Below, in pieces: positions 42,058 through 49,812 of a stretch of 64,000 bases of DNA. The notes under the pieces were generated by a model, which was not told the origin of the DNA, made no database searches, and saw nothing but the letters and a program-made list of their open reading frames with translations. The position numbers and the translations under genes were made by a program. This DNA comes from Bacillota bacterium (GTDB taxonomy: Bacteria; Bacillota; Clostridia; Christensenellales; CAG-138). The stretch spans positions 62,001 through 126,000 of the forward strand of contig JAEWUO010000028.1 of assembly GCA_023459335.1 (NCBI GenBank), given 5' to 3'. Positions within the stretch are counted from its first letter, which is position 1. Each line of letters begins with the position of its first letter.

Positions 42058-43449
42058 TTATAATTTCTTGAGCTTCGGACCGCCCGGAGTATCTTCCACG
42101 GCGAACCCCATGCCGTTCAGCGCGTCGCGAATCCGGTCCGCGCGCGCAAAATCCTTTGCTTTTCTCGCGGCCTGCCGTTCATCCAGCAGCGAGAGCGCTT
42201 CTTTGGGAAACGCTTCCGCGCTTTCGCGCGCGAGCAGCCCCAGCACGCCCGTCAGCTCCGTAAACAACGCCTTCCCCGCTTCGACGGCGGCCTTTCCGCG
42301 CGGCTCGCTGACGAACGTATTTGCCGTGCGCGCAAACTCGAACAGCACGCCGATGGCGTCCGCCGTGTTCAAATCGTCGTCCATCGCCTCACAGAAACGC
42401 GCCTTAAATTCGTCCAGCTGCACCAGAAACGCCTTGTCCTCCGCAGTTCCTTCCGGCGTGGTCTGCGCCTCGCCGAGACGCTCTTTCGCGGTTCTGAGCC
42501 GTTCCAGCGCGCTTTCCGCCTGCCGGATCATCTCGCGGGAGAAGTTGACGGGGTTTCGGTACTGCACGCTCAGCATGAACATCCGCACGGCTTCGAGGTC
42601 GAATTCCTTCGCGATGTCGCGCACGGTGAAGAAGTTATTGAGCGACTTGCTCATCTTCTGGTTATCGACGTTGATATACCCGTTGTGCATCCAGTACCGC
42701 GCGAATGGATGCCCCGTCGCCGCCTCGCTCTGCGCGATTTCGTTCTCATGGTGCGGAAAGATAAGGTCCTGCCCGCCGCCGTGAATATCGAACGTTTCCC
42801 CGAGGATGGACATGCTCATCGCGGAGCACTCGATGTGCCAGCCCGGTCTGCCCTTACCCCAGGGGGAATCCCAGCTCGGTTCGCCTGGCTTTTCCGCCTT
42901 CCAGAGCGCAAAGTCGAGAGGGTCCAGTTTGTCCTCGTCAGGATCCACGCGCGCGCCGTTTTCCAGATCGTCGATGTTCTGGCCGGAGAGCTTTCCGTAT
43001 CCCGGAAAACTGCGGACGGAGAAGTAAACGTCGCCGTCCGGCGTGGCGTATGCGTGTCCTTTTTCGATCAGCGTTTTTACCAGGCGGATGATCTCCCCGA
43101 TATGCTCGGTCGCGCGCGGGTTGGCGCTCGCGCGGCGCACGCCCAGCGCGTCCGCATCCTGATAATACTCCTTGATGAAGCGCTCGCCGAGTTCTTTTAC
43201 CGTGATGCCCTCTTCGTTTGCGCGGCGAATCATCTTGTCGTCGATATCCGTGAAATTCTGAACGAAGCGAACGTCGTATCCGCGGTACTCAAGGTAACGG
43301 CGCAGGGTGTCGAAAACGATAAACGGCCGTGCGTTGCCGATATGGAAGTAATTGTAAACCGTCGGCCCGCAGGCGTACATCGAAATATGACCCTGAACAA
43401 GCGGTACGAGCTCTTCCTTTCTTCGTGTCATCGTGTTATAGATCTGCAT
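42058..43449 (-). CDS. cysS: Cysteinyl-tRNA synthetase
   Basis: Class I aminoacyl-tRNA synthetase of 463 residues that charges tRNA-Cys. The HIGH motif reads FHIGNARPF (~36-44) after the zinc-ligand region MYACGPTVYNY; the KMSKS motif is KMSKSLNNF. The GWHIECSAMS and GGGQDLIFPHHENE stretches give the other zinc ligands. Length is standard. GGAGGG precedes the ATG. It is 63 nt downstream of cysE and shares the Cys T-box leader. Confidence 0.96.
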   Translation of the reverse strand: MQIYNTMTRRKEELVPLVQGHISMYACGPTVYNYFHIGNARPFIVFDTLRRYLEYRGYDVRFVQNFTDIDDKMIRRANEEGITVKELGERFIKEYYQDADALGVRRASANPRATEHIGEIIRLVKTLIEKGHAYATPDGDVYFSVRSFPGYGKLSGQNIDDLENGARVDPDEDKLDPLDFALWKAEKPGEPSWDSPWGKGRPGWHIECSAMSMSILGETFDIHGGGQDLIFPHHENEIAQSEAATGHPFARYWMHNGYINVDNQKMSKSLNNFFTVRDIAKEFDLEAVRMFMLSVQYRNPVNFSREMIRQAESALERLRTAKERLGEAQTTPEGTAEDKAFLVQLDEFKARFCEAMDDDLNTADAIGVLFEFARTANTFVSEPRGKAAVEAGKALFTELTGVLGLLARESAEAFPKEALSLLDERQAARKAKDFARADRIRDALNGMGFAVEDTPGGPKLKKL

Positions 43450-43512
43450 TTTCCCTCCGCGTGTTAAACACTATATCATAATTTGGGGCGCTCCGCCGCG
43501 AAAATTGCTCCG

Positions 43513-44247
43513 TTACGCCTTGTTTTTTCCGTTCAGGGTTTCTTCCAGCGCGTCGAGCCGCGCTTTGAGCTGCATGAGCTGCAGTTCCACGGGATCGGGC
43601 AGGTCGACCTGGTCGAGATCCACGCCTTCCTCCCCTGCGAGGCCTTCCCGTCTGCGCACGCAGTCCTCCGTGTCGATACACTCGCATTTGCCGTCGTCGC
43701 ACATACCGACCCGTTCGCATGGTACTTTGCAGCCGTAGAGCCGCACCACATGCCCCGGCACGCCGACCACGGTGGAAAAAGCGGGCACATCCCGCAGCAC
43801 CACCGCGCCCGCGCCGATCTTGGCGTGCGTGCCGATGGTCAGCGGGCCAAGCACCTTCGCGCCCGCGGAGATGGTCACGTGGTCTCCCACGGTCGGATGC
43901 CGCTTGCCCGCGTCCTTGCCTGTCCCGCCGAGCGTCGCCCCCTGATAGATCGTCACGTCGTCCCCGATGACCGCCGTTTCTCCGATCACCACGCCGACGC
44001 CGTGGTCGATAAAGAGGCGCTTTCCTATGGTCGCCCCAGGGTGAATGTCAATGCCCGTCGTAAAGCGGCACCACTCGGACGTGATGCGCGCAAGCAGGTG
44101 CATGTTATGCCGGTAAAAGAAGTTTGCCCGGCGGTGGATGCGCACCGCTCGAAACCCCGGATAGCAGAGCATGACCTCCAGCGCGGATTTCGCGGCGGGG
44201 TCGCGGTGCAGCACCGCCTGGATATCGCCTTTCAGCGTTTGAAACAT
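43513..44247 (-). CDS. cysE: Serine O-acetyltransferase
   Basis: Cytoplasmic enzyme of 244 residues making O-acetylserine for cysteine synthesis. The left-handed beta-helix of hexapeptide repeats covers ~60-170, with TGIDIHPGATIG, FIDHGVGVVIGETA and GGTGKDAGKRHPTVGD as active-site segments. A C-terminal extension (~175-244) contains a Cys cluster (GCKVPCERVGMCDDGKCEC) and a helical tail, longer than in E. coli CysE; the role of that Cys cluster is unknown. AAAGG precedes the ATG. It is the first gene under the T-box. Confidence 0.94.
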   Translation of the reverse strand: MFQTLKGDIQAVLHRDPAAKSALEVMLCYPGFRAVRIHRRANFFYRHNMHLLARITSEWCRFTTGIDIHPGATIGKRLFIDHGVGVVIGETAVIGDDVTIYQGATLGGTGKDAGKRHPTVGDHVTISAGAKVLGPLTIGTHAKIGAGAVVLRDVPAFSTVVGVPGHVVRLYGCKVPCERVGMCDDGKCECIDTEDCVRRREGLAGEEGVDLDQVDLPDPVELQLMQLKARLDALEETLNGKNKA

Positions 44248-44290
44248 AACCGATTTTCCTTTCGAGCGGGCATTTCGCCCTTTCGTCCGT

Positions 44291-44574
44291 TCAAAAAAAC
44301 ACGCGCATCCATCATAAAGACGAATGCGCTTCGCGGTTCCACTTTATTTGAAGAAAACGGCTGGTTCTCTCCCGCTCGATCGCTGTAACGCAGCTTCTGC
44401 GTCCTCCGGTACTCGGCGCGCCAATTGGCGGCGGTTTGTCGGCGGCGGCTTTCGGAAGGCACTTCGGCGGTTTCTGTCCGGGTCGGCTTTCAGCCGGCGA
44501 CCGACCCTCTCTTGGGACGCGTGGATAAACCGCTTACTCTTTTCCGATAAAACGCATTTAACGTTTTTGAATTA
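44291..44574 (-). ncRNA. Cysteine T-box riboswitch
   Basis: tRNA-sensing leader of cysE-cysS. Reading the minus strand: base of Stem I CGGAA (44546-44542) pairs with TTCCG (44457-44453); the specifier loop has AGTA on its 5' side and GAAG-TGC on its 3' side, with TGC (Cys) at 44461-44459. The AGAGAG element follows in the apical part. The T-box sequence AAGTGGAACCGCG is at 44344-44332; its TGGA complements the tRNA-Cys end (U73-CCA). A terminator stem GCGCAT / ATGCGC with seven T follows (44329-44293). Uncharged tRNA-Cys should favour read-through. Confidence 0.93.
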
Positions 44575-44580
44575 TTCATA

Positions 44581-44610
44581 AGTTTATGGCAAATCCCCGG
44601 GTATTGTCAA
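44581..44610 (-). promoter_or_regulatory. Sigma-A promoter of the T-box/cysE operon
   Basis: Minus-strand TTGACA (44610-44605), 18-nt spacer, TAAACT (44586-44581); transcription would start near 44574, just ahead of Stem I. Confidence 0.7.
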
Positions 44611-44664
44611 GCAAAATCGTTACGTTTCGCGTTTCATCCGCGTTCGATTTCCAGTTGCGCCCCC

Positions 44665-44693
44665 TTGTCAAATCGCGCAATCTACGCGATAAT
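44665..44693 (+). promoter_or_regulatory. Sigma-A promoter of proS
   Basis: TTGTCA (44665-44670), 17-nt spacer, GATAAT (44688-44693). Confidence 0.7.
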
Positions 44694-44729
44694 AAGATGT
44701 TTATAGATCGATATCGAGGAGAACGGATA

Positions 44730-46466
44730 ATGAGAATGAGCGAACTGATCGGCGAGCGCTACAAAGAAAAACCCGCCGACTGCACCATCGAAAGCCACGC
44801 GCTCATGGTGCGCGGCGGCTATATCAAGCAGGTCAACACCGGCGTATATACGCTACTGCCGCCCGCCCGGCGTATCACGCAGAAAATCGAACGCATCATC
44901 CGCGAAGAGATGGATGCCATCGACGGGCAGGAAGTGCTCTTTCCCGTCGTGCTGCCCGCAGACCTTTGGAAGGAGAGCGGCCGTTTCACGAGCGTCGGCA
45001 AGGAGCTCGTCCGCCTGACGGACCGCATGGGCGCGGACATGGTGCTCGGCATGACGCACGAGGAAGCAGCGGTGCACCTCGCGCGGGACGCGGCGAAGAG
45101 CTATGCAAAATACCCGTTTATGATCTATCAGATCCAGACGAAATTCCGCGACGAACCGCGCGCGCGCGGCGGGCTCATCCGCGTCCGCGAGTTCACGATG
45201 AAGGATGCCTATTCGTTCCATACCTCGCAAAAAGACCTCGAGGCGTATTACGAGCGCTGTTATGTCGCCTATGAGCGCATCTTTAAGCGCGCGGGCTGCC
45301 GGAACGTCATCGCCGTGCTGTCCGATTCCGGCATGATGGGCGGACGCGTGTCCCACGAGTTCATGCTGCTCACCGCCATCGGCGAGGATACGCTCGTACT
45401 CTGCGACAGCTGCGATTTCAAGGCGAATATCGAAGCCTGCGCAAGCGTAGTCGATAATTCCGCCCTCGGCGCAAAAGAGGAATTGAAACTTGTTCCAACG
45501 CCGGATATGGCGACTATTGAGGAGGTCGCGGGCTTTTTGCACAAACCGCACAACGCGACCTGCAAGGCCGTCGTTTACCAGCGCAACGCGGACGACAGCT
45601 ATATCGTCGCGTTCGTACGCGGTGACCTCGACGTGCATGAAACGAAACTGCGCAATACGGTCGGCGCGGAAATCCACCCCGCCGTGATCACGCCGGAGAG
45701 CGGCATCGTCGCGGGTTTCATCGGACCTGCGGGACTCGATACCAGGAAGATCACCGTGCTCTTCGACCGCTCGCTGGAAGGGATCGGCGCGCTGGTCTGC
45801 GGCGCGAACAAGCAGGACCACCACTACACCGGCTTCAACCTCGAACGCGATTACGGCAAGGTTGAATTCGTGGATGTCGCCCGCGCGATTCCCGGCGGCA
45901 TCTGCCCCGTCTGCGGCAAACCGACGCTCAGGATCAGCAACGGCATCGAAGTCGGCAATATCTTCCAGCTCGGAGACAAGTACACCAAGAGCATGTGCAT
46001 GCAGTATCTCGACGAAAACGGAACGCTGCAATACCCCGTCATGGGCTGCTACGGCATCGGCGTCGGCCGGCTCTGTGCCTCCGTCTGCGAGGAGAGCCAC
46101 GACGAATTCGGTCCGATCTGGCCGATCACCATCGCCCCATGGGAAGCGCAGATCTGCGTGCTCCGCGCCGATCAGGAGGAACCGAAACGCGTCGGCGAAG
46201 AACTTTATCAAGCGCTTTCCCGTTCGGGCGTGGAAACGATACTGGACGACCGCACGGTCAGCGCCGGCGTGGTGTTCTCGGAAGCCGATCTGATCGGCGC
46301 GCCGATCAGGCTTACCGTCAGCCCCAGAAACCTCGCAAACGGCATGGTCGAACTCACCACGCGTGACAAGAACGTCAAGCGGCAGGTTCCCGTTTCGGAG
46401 GCCGTCTCCGCCGTGCTCGAACTTAAAAAGAGTCTTTTTGCAGAAATCGAAAGCCGACTCGCATAA
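44730..46466 (+). CDS. proS: Prolyl-tRNA synthetase (bacterial long type)
   Basis: Class II aminoacyl-tRNA synthetase of 578 residues. Motif 2 (TKFRDEPRARGGLIRVREFTM) and motif 3 (GCYGIGVGRL) are present, and the INS editing domain (~225-400, including YLHKPHNATCK-like VAGFLHKPHNATCKA) marks the bacterial ProS type that clears Ala-tRNA-Pro. The C-terminal anticodon-binding domain begins near 470. AGGAGAA lies before ATG 44730; an upstream in-frame ATG at 44586 precedes the promoter and is rejected. Confidence 0.95.
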   Translation: MRMSELIGERYKEKPADCTIESHALMVRGGYIKQVNTGVYTLLPPARRITQKIERIIREEMDAIDGQEVLFPVVLPADLWKESGRFTSVGKELVRLTDRMGADMVLGMTHEEAAVHLARDAAKSYAKYPFMIYQIQTKFRDEPRARGGLIRVREFTMKDAYSFHTSQKDLEAYYERCYVAYERIFKRAGCRNVIAVLSDSGMMGGRVSHEFMLLTAIGEDTLVLCDSCDFKANIEACASVVDNSALGAKEELKLVPTPDMATIEEVAGFLHKPHNATCKAVVYQRNADDSYIVAFVRGDLDVHETKLRNTVGAEIHPAVITPESGIVAGFIGPAGLDTRKITVLFDRSLEGIGALVCGANKQDHHYTGFNLERDYGKVEFVDVARAIPGGICPVCGKPTLRISNGIEVGNIFQLGDKYTKSMCMQYLDENGTLQYPVMGCYGIGVGRLCASVCEESHDEFGPIWPITIAPWEAQICVLRADQEEPKRVGEELYQALSRSGVETILDDRTVSAGVVFSEADLIGAPIRLTVSPRNLANGMVELTTRDKNVKRQVPVSEAVSAVLELKKSLFAEIESRLA

Positions 46467-46488
46467 CGTCCCGGAAGAAATGAAACGC

Positions 46489-46522
46489 AGCAGCGCCGCG
46501 ATTTCTCGCGGCGCTGTTTTTC
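46489..46522 (+). terminator. Hairpin terminator of proS
   Basis: CAGCGCCGCGA / TCGCGGCGCTG stem, TTTC loop, then five T. Confidence 0.9.
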
Positions 46523-46541
46523 ATCGTACAGATCGCGTCTG

Positions 46542-48494
46542 CTATAATATTTCCGGCGGCGTTGTTTCAATCGGGCAGTACTGGCGGATCAGCCAGACGA
46601 ACTCATCCGCCGGCATCGGCCTCGCGTAATAATAGCCCTGAATCCGGTCGATCCCCAGATTTCGGACGATATTATCCTGTTCCTCGGTTTCAACCCCCTC
46701 CGCGAGAGCCACAACGTTTATGCTCCGAAGTCCGGCGACCACGGTTTCCAGCATGCCGCAGGATTTCGGGTTGTTCGCAATGCCGCGGATAAACCCTTTG
46801 TCAATCTTCACACACTCAAACGGCAGCGTCATCACGTTGACCAGATTGCTGTACCCCGTGCCAAAATCGTCGAGGTAGACGCCGATACCGCGCGTATTGA
46901 GTTCATCCATCGTTGCGTGCGCGCGCTCCAGATCGTCCAGCAGCACCATCTCGGTGATCTCCAGCTTGATGCGCTGCGGCTCCACGCCGTACCGTTCCAG
47001 CAGCATCTCCAGGTGCTGCACCGTTTCGTCGAACTCGTCCTGCTGCGAAGAAACGTTGATCGATAACCAGCCCAGGCTGACGTCTTTATTCGCCTGCAAA
47101 AACCGGCAGACTTTCTCCATGACCATAAGGCCCAATCGTGTCGCGATTCGATTTTCAATGGCCAGCGGAATAAATTCTCCCGGAGAAATCGGCATGCCAT
47201 TGTCTTCGTTCAGGCGCAGCAGCACCTCTCCGCCCGTAAAGCGCTGCTGCCGGATATCGTATACTGGCTGAATATTCAAGAAAAACAGATCGTTTTCCAG
47301 CGCTTTCAACATTTGCGCGATCACGTAATTCCGCCGTGAAAATTCGCTTTTCAGGCATTCGGAAAAGCGCACCGGTCTTCCTGCCAGATCCTGCTTTGCG
47401 ATCCTTGTCGCGTATTCGAGAGACGCGACGATCTCGTCCACATTTCCAGCGTGCTCCGGATAACGGATATCCGCGAACGACGCGTGCAGTTCCGCCATGT
47501 TCCGCTCCGTTTGCCAGTCCCGGCGAAAGCGGTCGACCACAGCGTCAAACAGCGTTTCATATTCGTTTTGTTCCATCCGGTTGACCACAAGCGAAAACTG
47601 CACGCCGGACGTGCGGTAAGCGGTTACACGCGGATCGAGGCTCCTGAGAAATTTCGCTACTGCGAACAGAAATGCGTCCCCCGCCCGCTGGCCGAACCGG
47701 CCGTTAACCTCTTTAAAATTACGCAGTCCGATCAGAATGATCCGAAATGGCTGCTTTTTAAAGCATAGGCGGCTGATGTCGCTGAAAAACGCATCGCGGC
47801 TGGGCAGCTCCGTCAGCGCGTCGATATACGCTCGCTGCTGCTGACCGGAAATAAAAAGCGTCAGAAGAGAAAAACCGATGATGGTTCCCGTCAGAACCGT
47901 GTTCGGAAAGACGTACTGCACCGCTCCCATGATGACGCCGATGACGGGAAGCGTGATGATGATCATCCGCAGGGATTTTTTCAGCCGCTTTCGCTCCAGA
48001 ATGCCAAAAAAGACCACACTTACGATTGAGATGGCAAGAAAAGCGACGCCGATTGCGTTAAGCGGGCCGCGATGATAGAGTTTGTCCGCATCGAAATAGA
48101 AAATCCAGCCCGTCATTAGATTGGATACAACCAACGCAATTTCCATAAAAAAAGAAACAATCGATATGCCGACCGCCCATTTTAGTCTGCGATCTTCATA
48201 CCTGCTCTCGTACATCGTGACGTAGGTGATGATCGACACCATCGTCGTCATGACGGCAACCGCAAAATAATAGAAAGTGTTCACCGTAACGTTCAGCAGC
48301 AGCGACACGTTTGCGGAATGCTCGATTGCATAGATCGATATGACGTTGTTGATGTTAGCGACGATGGCAAAGAATAAGCCGATCTGAAAAATCGCCCCTT
48401 TTACGGACGGTGTTTTTTTATCAGTTAATAGATAGACGCCGATCAGCGCCAAAAGAATGCAGGAGATATATTCAGGTACGACATTGAACTTCAC
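46542..48494 (-). CDS. Membrane EAL-domain c-di-GMP phosphodiesterase with degenerate GGDEF domain
   Basis: Signalling protein of 650 residues. Seven or so hydrophobic segments (~8-220) form a membrane sensor. The GGDEF domain (~225-380) is degenerate: the signature reads TSGVQF (296-300) and the metal Asp region reads IGLRNF, so cyclase activity is unlikely. The EAL domain (~390-645) keeps the catalytic set: EVL, SINVSS, LEITEM, LDDFGTGYSN, KIDKGFI, AEGVETEEQ and QGYYYARPM. It should hydrolyse c-di-GMP. The start is GTG. Confidence 0.9.
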   Translation of the reverse strand: MKFNVVPEYISCILLALIGVYLLTDKKTPSVKGAIFQIGLFFAIVANINNVISIYAIEHSANVSLLLNVTVNTFYYFAVAVMTTMVSIITYVTMYESRYEDRRLKWAVGISIVSFFMEIALVVSNLMTGWIFYFDADKLYHRGPLNAIGVAFLAISIVSVVFFGILERKRLKKSLRMIIITLPVIGVIMGAVQYVFPNTVLTGTIIGFSLLTLFISGQQQRAYIDALTELPSRDAFFSDISRLCFKKQPFRIILIGLRNFKEVNGRFGQRAGDAFLFAVAKFLRSLDPRVTAYRTSGVQFSLVVNRMEQNEYETLFDAVVDRFRRDWQTERNMAELHASFADIRYPEHAGNVDEIVASLEYATRIAKQDLAGRPVRFSECLKSEFSRRNYVIAQMLKALENDLFFLNIQPVYDIRQQRFTGGEVLLRLNEDNGMPISPGEFIPLAIENRIATRLGLMVMEKVCRFLQANKDVSLGWLSINVSSQQDEFDETVQHLEMLLERYGVEPQRIKLEITEMVLLDDLERAHATMDELNTRGIGVYLDDFGTGYSNLVNVMTLPFECVKIDKGFIRGIANNPKSCGMLETVVAGLRSINVVALAEGVETEEQDNIVRNLGIDRIQGYYYARPMPADEFVWLIRQYCPIETTPPEIL

Positions 48495-48533
48495 GGCCTG
48501 CGACTACTCCATCCAAAAACATTCACTTATATT

Positions 48534-48562
48534 ATATTACACTATCAGTTAGACAATTTCAA
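48534..48562 (-). promoter_or_regulatory. Sigma-A promoter of the EAL gene
   Basis: Minus-strand TTGAAA (48562-48557), 17-nt spacer, TAATAT (48539-48534). Confidence 0.6.
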
Positions 48563-48662
48563 CTGCGCATTTGTGATGTAACAAATTTTAATGAAAAACA
48601 TTGTATTTACAAGAATCGAAAGTATTATTGGCTTAATTTCGTTATTTTTTAAAAAGAAACGA

Positions 48663-48697
48663 AAAAAATGCGTGTAATCACGTCACACGCATTTAGA
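48663..48697 (-). terminator. Terminator of the polysaccharide operon
   Basis: On the minus strand ATGCGTGT / ACACGCAT forms a stem followed by seven T, about 30 nt after the rfbB stop. Confidence 0.85.
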
Positions 48698-48723
48698 AAA
48701 TTAACGTAACGATTCAGGATTGT

Positions 48724-49812
48724 TTAACAACTGGAATCGTTCTTTTCGCCCTTGTGAAAAGAAGGCGCGTACATTCGTTCATAATAGTCGGCGTATTCGC
48801 CGGAAATTACGTGCTCCATCCAATCCTGGTGGTTTTGATACCACTCGATTGTCTCCGTTATCCCGTTTTCAAACGTATAGGCGGGCGACCAGCCAAGCTG
48901 CGCGGTGATCTTCGTGTTGTCGATCGCATAACGGCGGTCGTGTCCCGGACGGTCCTTCACGTATGTGATCAGCTCCTCGCCAGCGCCAAGCGTTTTTACA
49001 ATCAGTCTGACGATTTCGAGATTGGCCCTCTCGTTGTTTCCGCCGATATTGTACACCTCGCCCGGAACGCCCTGCGTGAGCACCGCGTAGATTGCGCTGC
49101 AGTGATCGCTGACATGCAGCCAGTCGCGAACCTGCATCCCGTCGCCGTAGACAGGAAGCGGTTTTCCTCTCATGCAGTTATGGATCATGAGCGGAATGAG
49201 CTTTTCAGGGAACTGATAAGGCCCGTAATTGTTGGAACACCGCGTAATATTGACCGGCATGCCAAACGTTTCGGCATAAGCGCGGCAGACGAGATCGGCG
49301 CCCGCTTTTGCCGCGGAATACGGACTGTTCGGCGAAAGCGGCGTGGTTTCGGTGAATTTGCCTTCCTTGCCCAGAGCGCCGTATACTTCATCCGTCGATA
49401 CCTGTAAAAACTTGACGCCTGTCCGGAAGTCGCGGCTGTATTTATCCTCCGGCGCCGTTTTCCAGTATTGCTTCGCCGTATCGAGCAGCGCCTGCGTACC
49501 GATGATGTTCGTGGAGAGAAACACTTCCGGATCCACGATGCTGCGGTCCACATGCGATTCCGCCGCGAAGTTGACGACATGCGTGATGTCGTATTTTATA
49601 AATACTTCGGCCATCTTCGCGCGGTCGCGAATGTCCGCCCGCAGAAAACGATACGTTTCGCACTCCGAAATGCCGTCGAGGCTTTCGAGGTTGCCCGCGT
49701 AAGTCAGCGCGTCGAGGTTGACAATCTTGTGTTCCGGCGCGTTTTTTCTCATCCAGCGGATGAAGTTGACGCCGATGAATCCCGCTCCGCCGGTCACGAG
49801 GATGTTCATCAT
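48724..49812 (-). CDS. rfbB: dTDP-glucose 4,6-dehydratase
   Basis: Cytoplasmic short-chain-dehydrogenase-type enzyme of 362 residues converting dTDP-glucose to dTDP-4-keto-6-deoxyglucose with bound NAD+. Motifs: NILVTGGAGFIGVNFI (NAD site), FAAESHVDRSI, STDEVYGALG and YSAAKAGADLV (Tyr-x3-Lys). The start at 49812 overlaps the upstream stop (ATGATGA) and has GGAGGG within the upstream gene, so translation is coupled. rfbC and rfbD for dTDP-rhamnose are not in the window. Confidence 0.95.
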   Translation of the reverse strand: MMNILVTGGAGFIGVNFIRWMRKNAPEHKIVNLDALTYAGNLESLDGISECETYRFLRADIRDRAKMAEVFIKYDITHVVNFAAESHVDRSIVDPEVFLSTNIIGTQALLDTAKQYWKTAPEDKYSRDFRTGVKFLQVSTDEVYGALGKEGKFTETTPLSPNSPYSAAKAGADLVCRAYAETFGMPVNITRCSNNYGPYQFPEKLIPLMIHNCMRGKPLPVYGDGMQVRDWLHVSDHCSAIYAVLTQGVPGEVYNIGGNNERANLEIVRLIVKTLGAGEELITYVKDRPGHDRRYAIDNTKITAQLGWSPAYTFENGITETIEWYQNHQDWMEHVISGEYADYYERMYAPSFHKGEKNDSSC

